Origin: DAXETY01 sp051155755
GTDB lineage: Bacteria; Desulfobacterota; Desulfobacteria; Desulfobacterales; SG8-13
Assembly (NCBI GenBank): GCA_051155755.1
Contig: DAXETY010000144.1
Span: 1-20,544, forward strand
Reading direction: 5' to 3'
DNA: 20,544 nucleotides
The translations under genes and the position numbers were made by a program. Below are positions 15,539 through 20,544 of the stretch, piece after piece (position 1 is the first letter of the stretch; the number at the start of each line of letters is the position of its first letter). Under the pieces are notes generated by a model. That model worked only from the letters and a program-made list of their open reading frames with translations, was not told the DNA's origin and made no database searches.

Positions 15539-17875
15539 TTACTGCCCGGCTTTCGGGGAGGCCGGCCGGTTCACAACCTCCTCGGCATAGAGCCTTTGCA
15601 GTGTTATCATTGAGAGCAGCCAGGCCAGGGAAGATTCAGCGCCTTCGTTCTGGTTGATGCCGTCGGCCATCAAGCCGTCGCGGCAGCCGCCGGTAATGGG
15701 ATCATAAAGCGGCAAGTTGAGATCGTTGTGCCCCAGAAACCAGTTGAAGCACATGACCGCGCTGTCGAACCAGGTTTTATCCCGGGTGATATTGAAAGCT
15801 TCCACGCACGCTTCGACCATGGCATTGGCCTCGATGGGCTGCTGGTCGAAACGGGCTTTAATGCCGCCTTTTTCGTACCATCCATTGCTGCCGACCGGCA
15901 CAAAGTGCCGGTCTTCGGTCTGGATGGCCAACAGCCACTTAAGGGAAATGAGACCCATATCGATCATGTCGTTGCGTTGCAACTGCCGGCCGGACAACAG
16001 CAACGCATGGGGCAGTTTGCCGTTGGCATAGTTCAGTGCATTTTCAAGCCAGGGCCAATTGTCGGTCGCATGATTTTTAAACTGCGTGAAAAGCCTGTCG
16101 GCCAGCACCTTTTGGATGCGGCGCACATCGCTGTCGCCGGAAAATTTTTCCAGATAGGCATGCATGCCGACCAGGGAAAAGGCGATCGCACGCGGCGAAG
16201 CAAAATCTTCAACGGCATGGAGTGCTTTTTTAAAAAGCGTCGTGCTCATGGCCAGGTGCCCGGGATTGTCCAGCAGCGTCACCGCCTTGCCAAGGCACCA
16301 AAGGGCCCTGCCGTGGGCGTCCTCGGACCCAACCACCTCCGTCCACTGCCGCGAATATGTCATGAAGTTACGAAAACGCTCACTTTTCTCGTCGAAGGCA
16401 TATTGTAAGAACCCGAGGTAATGCCCACTGAGATGATCAAGGTCCCAACCGTTGGCAGACAAGTATTTGCGCCCCATAACTGCCGCCAGCAGCGCCCTGG
16501 CATTGTCATCGGTGCAGTAACCGTGACTGCGGTCGGGGATGGTATGGTTGGCATGCTGCAAGATGCCGGTATCGTCCGTGAGGGTTTTGAGATGATCGAG
16601 CTTGATCTCCGGAAGATCGAAAGCCGTAATGGCCTTGATATGCGCCACGTAGGCGTGCCGGGGACGGGGGTTCGTGTCTCGGTTGAGCTGAACCTCATTG
16701 AACAGCTGGAGATATTGGTTGGAGACCTCCTTCCAGACCGCGTCGCGGCTGAACACATAGGCTTTCTTGCGCATGGCGTGCCGGGCGACGTCGTTGTCCA
16801 GCAGGTCGGTGATCTGCGCTGCCATGGCATCCGGATCGTTAAATGGCACGAGCCGGCCCCGGTCTTCAGCCAGCATCTCGTTCGCGTACCAGTAGGGCGT
16901 TGAAATGATGGCTTTGCCGGCGCCCATGGCATAAGCGAGGGTCCCGGAGGTGATCTGGGCTTCATTCAGATAGGGGGTGACATAGATATCGGCGATGCCC
17001 AGGAACTCCCACAACTCTTTTTGTTCGACAAACCGGTTTTGAAATTTGACATGCGCGCCCAAATCGAGTTTGTGCACGAGCTGCTGCAGCAGGATGCGGT
17101 AGGCGTCCCCGTGCGATTTTAAAATGTGCGGATGGGTCGCCCCCAAGACAATATAAATCACATCCGGGTGCTTTTCGATGACCGCCGGAAGCGCCCGCAG
17201 CACATTTTCGATGCCTTTGTTCGGAGAAAGCAAACCGAAGGTGAGCAGTACTTTTTTGCCTTCCACGTCGAACTTGTCCTTGTTGAAACTGGGATCGATA
17301 AACGGCGTGTCGACAATGCCGTGGTGTATAAAAGCAATTTTATCCTCGGGCACAGCGTAGATATCCTTGAGGAAGACGGATGCCTCATGGCTCATCACGA
17401 CCAGCTTGTCGGACAGCTCGGACAGCCGGCACATGACGTCACGATAATCCGGCGCGGGATCCTTCAACACCGTATGCAGCGTGGTCACCACCGGCATATG
17501 CAGATCCCCTAGCAGTTTCAGGAGGTGGCCGCCGGCCGGGCCCCCGAAAATTCCATATTCGTGTTGAACGCACACAATATCCGTCTGGCTGATATTGAGA
17601 AATTGAGACGCCATGCCATAGTCGCTCAATCTGTTTTGACTGATCTCGAAGCGGACTTTATCGGGATAAAGGTACCCCTCGGGCCTGTCGTTCATCGCCG
17701 CGGCCCAGATGTTTACATCGGGCGCCTGTGCGGACAGGCCTTCAACCAGGTCTGTCGTGAATGTCGCGATACCGCAGCGGCGGGGCACGTAATTGCCGAT
17801 GACGGCCACCGAATGGATCCCCTGATATTGTTTTCGTGCAGATGCCATCGCCCCTGCCTTTTTCGATGGGCTCAT
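15539..17875 (-). CDS. Two-domain GT4-like glycosyltransferase with C-terminal helical domain
   Basis: A 778-residue protein. Residues about 20-410 are a GT-B glycosyltransferase of GT4 type: GNYVPRRCGIATFT (27-40) binds the donor side, VQHEYGIFGG (103-112) and TTLHT (131-135) belong to the acceptor domain, and FGLLSPNKGIE (213-223) opens the second Rossmann fold. The E-x7-E motif is altered: Glu305 is present in NEAQITSGTLAYAMG but position 313 is Leu. The C-terminal half (about 430-770) reads as a helical toroid of the (alpha/alpha)6 kind, with repeated aromatic-rich helices (HGYCTDDNARAL, HGRALWCLGKAV, NWPWLENALNYANGKLPHALL). Such barrels are common in carbohydrate-active enzymes. The start forms an ATGA overlap with the small gene upstream; ATG 17848 is an alternative. 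It is probably cytoplasmic. Product unknown. Confidence 0.9.
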   Translation of the reverse strand: MSPSKKAGAMASARKQYQGIHSVAVIGNYVPRRCGIATFTTDLVEGLSAQAPDVNIWAAAMNDRPEGYLYPDKVRFEISQNRLSDYGMASQFLNISQTDIVCVQHEYGIFGGPAGGHLLKLLGDLHMPVVTTLHTVLKDPAPDYRDVMCRLSELSDKLVVMSHEASVFLKDIYAVPEDKIAFIHHGIVDTPFIDPSFNKDKFDVEGKKVLLTFGLLSPNKGIENVLRALPAVIEKHPDVIYIVLGATHPHILKSHGDAYRILLQQLVHKLDLGAHVKFQNRFVEQKELWEFLGIADIYVTPYLNEAQITSGTLAYAMGAGKAIISTPYWYANEMLAEDRGRLVPFNDPDAMAAQITDLLDNDVARHAMRKKAYVFSRDAVWKEVSNQYLQLFNEVQLNRDTNPRPRHAYVAHIKAITAFDLPEIKLDHLKTLTDDTGILQHANHTIPDRSHGYCTDDNARALLAAVMGRKYLSANGWDLDHLSGHYLGFLQYAFDEKSERFRNFMTYSRQWTEVVGSEDAHGRALWCLGKAVTLLDNPGHLAMSTTLFKKALHAVEDFASPRAIAFSLVGMHAYLEKFSGDSDVRRIQKVLADRLFTQFKNHATDNWPWLENALNYANGKLPHALLLSGRQLQRNDMIDMGLISLKWLLAIQTEDRHFVPVGSNGWYEKGGIKARFDQQPIEANAMVEACVEAFNITRDKTWFDSAVMCFNWFLGHNDLNLPLYDPITGGCRDGLMADGINQNEGAESSLAWLLSMITLQRLYAEEVVNRPASPKAGQ

Positions 17876-17994
17876 TTTTCATTCCAAGTGGAGTCGTTTT
17901 CCCGTTTTTTTTGCCTGCGTTTCTCCTTCAATGTGTGCTTGCTCTTCTTCTGGTCTTCACGCTTGCCTTTATCCTTTTTCCCCTTGTCGCCCAT
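17872..17994 (-). CDS. 40-residue highly basic small protein
   Basis: The product has 40 residues, almost entirely charged: about half are Lys or Arg, in clusters such as KGKKDKGKR and KEKRRQKKR, with acidic and polar residues between, no hydrophobic core, and a C-terminal Trp. AAGGAG at 17999-18004 lies at good spacing before ATG 17994, and the stop overlaps the glycosyltransferase start as ATGA. These two signs make it a real gene despite its size. It is the first gene after the sigma-54-type promoter, so it heads the operon. It is likely disordered and could bind nucleic acid, ribosomes or an anionic polymer (inference). I recognise no family. Confidence 0.7.
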   Translation of the reverse strand: MGDKGKKDKGKREDQKKSKHTLKEKRRQKKRENDSTWNEK

Positions 17995-18066
17995 TTGGCT
18001 CCTTTTTGTTAGTGGGCTTTTCGAAAGGACATCATGGTTCATCCAGCCGGTATTCACAAGTTTTAC

Positions 18067-18082
18067 TACAATCTTCGTGCCA
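18067..18082 (-). promoter_or_regulatory. Sigma-54 (-24/-12) promoter of the glycan operon
   Basis: The minus strand reads TGGCACG (18082-18076), four bases, then TTGTA (18071-18067). This fits the sigma-54 consensus TGGCACG-N4-TTGCW at all but one position (T for C in the -12 element). Transcription would begin near 18056, about 60 bases before the small basic gene. A sigma-54 activator gene ends 200 bases upstream, which fits. Confidence 0.75.
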
Positions 18083-18176
18083 GCTTTTTAACGTCCGCCA
18101 TTATGGCTCCATTGTTCTGATTTATCAGGATTAATCGGCAAAACGAAACGCAGGGGGAACCCATCGGCAACCCTTG

Positions 18177-18215
18177 AAAAGGTCATATGCAACCAGTGGT
18201 CATATATGGCCTTTT
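18177..18215. terminator. Inverted repeat: bidirectional terminator and/or activator sites
   Basis: AAAAGGTCATAT (18177-18188) pairs with ATATGGCCTTTT (18204-18215) around a 15-base loop that contains ACCAGTGGT. Seven T follow on the plus strand and four T on the minus strand, so it can end the sigma-54 activator gene, whose stop is about 64 bases away. The same stretch holds two similar near-palindromes, ggtcatatgcaacc (18181-18194) and ggtcatatatggcc (18198-18211), 17 bases centre to centre and about 100-130 bases upstream of the -24 element, which is where enhancer sites of such activators usually lie. Confidence 0.55.
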
Positions 18216-18278
18216 TTTGCGGTTTTCTGTGCGCTGGGGGTTGTGAAGATCAACGCGGGTTGAAATTGGAATGCGGAC

Positions 18279-19850
18279 TTACGGTTTGCGGATATTGAGT
18301 TTTCGCATGCGGGCGCGCAAGGTGCTGCGGTCCAGGCCCAGGATTTCAGCCGCGCTGTTTTTGCCGCTGACTTTCCAGCCGGTCTGTTCCAGTACTCGCT
18401 TGATATAGTCGCGTTCGACATGTTCCAGGGTTTGTATCGAACTGGGCGCATCCTGGCGCGGCCTTTGCAGTTCGTCCACCAACCGCAGCTTGGGACCCGA
18501 GGAGTTGATCACCGCCCGTTCGTGGACATTTTCCAACTCGCGGACATTGCCGGGCCAGTGGTATTGCCGCAGCGCGGCCATCACGCCCGCCGGGACCTTC
18601 TTGATGACTTTACCCAGTCTTCTTGAAATCCGGTCGATATAAAAATTGACCAGCAGCGGGATGTCGTCCAGGCGGTCGCGCAGGGGCGGCATGGTGATCG
18701 GGAAAATATTCAGCCGGTACCACAGATCCTCCCGGAAAGCGCCCTTTTGGACCTCGGCTTGCAGATCGCGATTGGTGGCGGCAATGATGCGCACATCCAC
18801 TTTTCTGGTTTCCGAGCTGCCCAGGCGTTCGAACTCCCCGTCTTCGATCACCCGGAGCAGCTTGGGCTGCAGTTCCAGCGGCAGTTCGCCGATCTCGTCC
18901 AAAAACAGGGTGGCGCCGTCGGCAACTTCAAAGCGTCCCAAACGTCTGGATTGCGCGCCGGTGAAGGCGCCTTTTTCATGGCCGAAGAGTTCGCTTTCAA
19001 TCAGGTTCGAAGGCAGGGTGGCGCAATTCATTTTGACCAGGGTGCGATGCTTGCGCAGGCTTGTGCCGTGAATGGCGCGAGCCACCAATTCCTTGCCGGT
19101 TCCGGTTTCTCCGAGAATCAACACGTTCGTATCGGTGCCGGCGATTTGTTCCACCTTGAAAAACACGTAATTGATGGCATCGCTCTTACCGACGATGTCC
19201 TCGTGGTTGTAGACCAGTTTGATTTCTTCCTGAAGATAGGCTCTCTCGGCCTCGAGCTGCTCCTTGAGCTTTATTATTTCCGCCGTTCGTTCTTCAACCA
19301 ACTCCTCGAGGTGCTTTTTGTAATATTCACGCTCGGTCACATCCTCGATGGCCAATAGAATCAACTGGGTCTGGTTGCCTTGGTCGTAGATCCGCCGGGC
19401 ATTCAGACGCATGATCTTGCGTCCAATGGTTTCAAAGTCATGTTCCACCTCAAAATCGTGAAAACTGGTATTCTGAGGAAGGATATCTTCCAGCAATTTC
19501 CTCAAGTCGGGGATGTCCCATTGCCGGTTGCCCAGATCGTATATCAGCACGCCCTCGGTCTCGGCGGGGTTGACATTGAATGTCCGGTAAAAAGAGGGAT
19601 TGGCCGTTACGACTTTCAGATCCGAATCTAAAAGGATCAAGGGTTCGCGAATCGACCCCAGGATGCTGTTGTGAATTTGCAGAAAAGTTTTGACCATTTG
19701 ATGATTCCATGTTTGTCGGCATGAATGATAGAGCGCTGATTTAATATCAGAAAATCCAAACGGCATCAATTGCTTTTCAAGGTCCGGTTCGGTGTCACCG
19801 CTCGCACCGGCCTTTCGCGCTGCAAGCCCTGACGTCTTGCGCCTGGTCAT
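18279..19850 (-). CDS. PAS-domain sigma-54-dependent transcriptional activator (Fis-type HTH)
   Basis: The product has 523 residues. A PAS sensor spans about 62-172 (GSIREPLILLDSDLKVVTAN opening), followed by a coiled-coil linker (175-215, EELVEERTAEIIKLKEQLEAE). The AAA+ core has Walker A GETGTGKE (247-254), the sigma-54-contacting loop GAFTGA (294-299), Walker B LFLDEI (315-320), WYRLN and WPGNVRELEN. A Fis-type helix-turn-helix closes the protein (NSAAEILGLDRSTLRARMRKLNI). It uses ATP to open sigma-54 promoters in response to a signal sensed by PAS; there is no receiver domain. It lies directly upstream of the sigma-54-type promoter of the glycan operon and on the same strand, so that operon is the likely target (inference). 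The start is uncertain: ATG 19850 is used, but ATG 19697, just before the PAS domain, is possible since no strong ribosome binding site marks either. Confidence 0.92.
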   Translation of the reverse strand: MTRRKTSGLAARKAGASGDTEPDLEKQLMPFGFSDIKSALYHSCRQTWNHQMVKTFLQIHNSILGSIREPLILLDSDLKVVTANPSFYRTFNVNPAETEGVLIYDLGNRQWDIPDLRKLLEDILPQNTSFHDFEVEHDFETIGRKIMRLNARRIYDQGNQTQLILLAIEDVTEREYYKKHLEELVEERTAEIIKLKEQLEAERAYLQEEIKLVYNHEDIVGKSDAINYVFFKVEQIAGTDTNVLILGETGTGKELVARAIHGTSLRKHRTLVKMNCATLPSNLIESELFGHEKGAFTGAQSRRLGRFEVADGATLFLDEIGELPLELQPKLLRVIEDGEFERLGSSETRKVDVRIIAATNRDLQAEVQKGAFREDLWYRLNIFPITMPPLRDRLDDIPLLVNFYIDRISRRLGKVIKKVPAGVMAALRQYHWPGNVRELENVHERAVINSSGPKLRLVDELQRPRQDAPSSIQTLEHVERDYIKRVLEQTGWKVSGKNSAAEILGLDRSTLRARMRKLNIRKP

Positions 19851-19907
19851 ATGGTCGGCTTTTAGGGTCTTCTTTTATAAATTTGGAAACGGATGGAGGC
19901 GGGCGGT

Positions 19908-19955
19908 TTCATCCGGAGAACTCGTTAAGCGTCGGTCGGCATTATGCCGGATGAA
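19908..19955. repeat. Nested inverted repeats between activator and receiver genes
   Basis: ttcatccgg (19908-19916) is the exact reverse complement of ccggatgaa (19947-19955). A second palindrome, ggcattatgcc (19938-19948), overlaps its right arm, so the two folds exclude each other. It lies in the 175-base gap before the sigma-54 activator gene and could be an operator or leader structure, or chance. Confidence 0.35.
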
Positions 19956-20025
19956 GAGAGTCGACTGTTTTGGACCGTACCATGAGCAAGCGAATGATGT
20001 GCCTGGGTATCCGGGGTGTCAGTCC

Positions 20026-20487
20026 TTAAATATCAAACCCCAACAACGAAAGCATGGAGCCCAGTTGCTTCAATCCAAATGGCTTGAAAAGCCACCCGTC
20101 CACCCACCGTGAGGCCATCATTTCCAGGCAATCGTCCTTATGACGACCGGTCATGATGATCACTTTGGTCTCATGTGTGTTCTTTTTGATCGTTTGGGTC
20201 AGATGGTAACCATTCATATCCGGCATCTCCAAATCCGTGATCAATAATTCGTAGGGGCCGGTGATGAGTTTATTCGTCACTTCAGGTTGCCTTTGGGCGG
20301 TTTCCACCTCTTGGAATCCGAGCATCGCAAGCATGTGGACCACGTATTTTAGAATTGTCTGGTCATCATCAACCACTAAACAGCGGATTGGATGGGCGCT
20401 TGGCATATTTTGCTTCAAATGATGCGTCCGTTTGCCATCCATAGCCAAAGACGCGCTTCCTGCAACTGGATTTGTGACGCATGTCAT
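20026..20487 (-). CDS. Stand-alone response-regulator receiver-domain protein (CheY-like)
   Basis: The product has 153 residues with one receiver domain and no output domain. The acidic pocket is Asp40-Asp41 (VVDDD), the phospho-acceptor Asp85 is in ITDLEMPDMNG, the switch Thr is T113 (MTGR), and the conserved Lys is K135 in LFKPF. An N-terminal extension of about 30 polar residues precedes it. ATG 20487 is preferred because AAGGA sits 8 bases upstream; the frame stays open to 20535 with weaker starts. It lies 175 bases upstream of the PAS sigma-54 activator on the same strand and may act in the same signalling route, but the activator has no receiver domain and no kinase is in the window, so the partner is unknown. 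Confidence 0.85.
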   Translation of the reverse strand: MTCVTNPVAGSASLAMDGKRTHHLKQNMPSAHPIRCLVVDDDQTILKYVVHMLAMLGFQEVETAQRQPEVTNKLITGPYELLITDLEMPDMNGYHLTQTIKKNTHETKVIIMTGRHKDDCLEMMASRWVDGWLFKPFGLKQLGSMLSLLGFDI

Positions 20488-20544
20488 TGAATCGATCCTT
20501 TTCAACCTGACGGTTTTCTCTTTCTGAAGCATCAATTCATCTTC

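Noticed and set aside
14629..16408. Plus-strand frames of 272 and 226 residues opposite the glycosyltransferase genes
   Set aside because: They mirror the codon structure of the real minus-strand genes and show no family features or ribosome binding sites.
1..20544. CRISPR arrays, tRNA or rRNA genes, known riboswitches
   Set aside because: No regularly spaced repeats, cloverleaf or rRNA-like stretches were seen on reading; a covariance-model search would be needed to exclude small riboswitches.

Overview
The window comes from a Gram-negative bacterium. It has MCE/lipoprotein envelope transport genes, a Tat-exported molybdoenzyme, secreted proteins, a sigma-54 activator and a sigma-54-type promoter. 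The mix resembles Desulfobacterota or a neighbouring proteobacterial lineage, but that is an impression and not a placement. Base composition is uneven. Hand counts of single 60-base lines give 40/60 G+C at 61-120, 24/60 at 2341-2400, 30/60 at 5401-5460 and 36/60 at 16921-16980, so the region looks like a mosaic.

Layout. (1) 4-1619, plus strand: an MlaD-type MCE protein and its partner outer-membrane-type lipoprotein, the tail of a lipid-transport operon. (2) 1620-2562: an AT-richer, gene-poor stretch. (3) 2563-7892, minus strand: an exported PHP-domain phosphoesterase with a C-terminal Cys / transmembrane / basic tail, then a CPBP-family (glutamic-type) intramembrane protease, overlapping by 19 bases an unusual fusion of an Lgt-like prolipoprotein diacylglyceryl transferase domain with a gingipain-type C25 cysteine peptidase domain. 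(4) 8599-11208, plus strand: a two-subunit isoquinoline-1-oxidoreductase-type molybdoenzyme, followed by a decayed vapC toxin remnant. (5) 11955-17994, minus strand: a glycan operon made of a 40-residue basic protein, a two-domain GT4-type glycosyltransferase, a second GT4 enzyme and two GH130-family proteins. A sigma-54-type promoter lies just upstream of it. (6) 18279-20487, minus strand: a PAS-containing sigma-54 activator and a stand-alone receiver-domain protein.

The most interesting part is region 3. Every component of a dedicated surface-sorting pathway appears side by side: one exported substrate with a cysteine-bearing C-terminal tail, an Lgt-like enzyme that could lipidate that cysteine, a CPBP protease that could cut the membrane segment, and a C25 domain (the family that includes the PorU sortase) predicted on the periplasmic side. 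Known precedents are the MYXO-CTERM/myxosortase-type systems and PorU. The Lgt-C25 fusion paired with a single PHP substrate is, to my knowledge, not a standard described arrangement. The second most interesting point is that the glycan operon appears to be under sigma-54 control with an activator gene immediately upstream.
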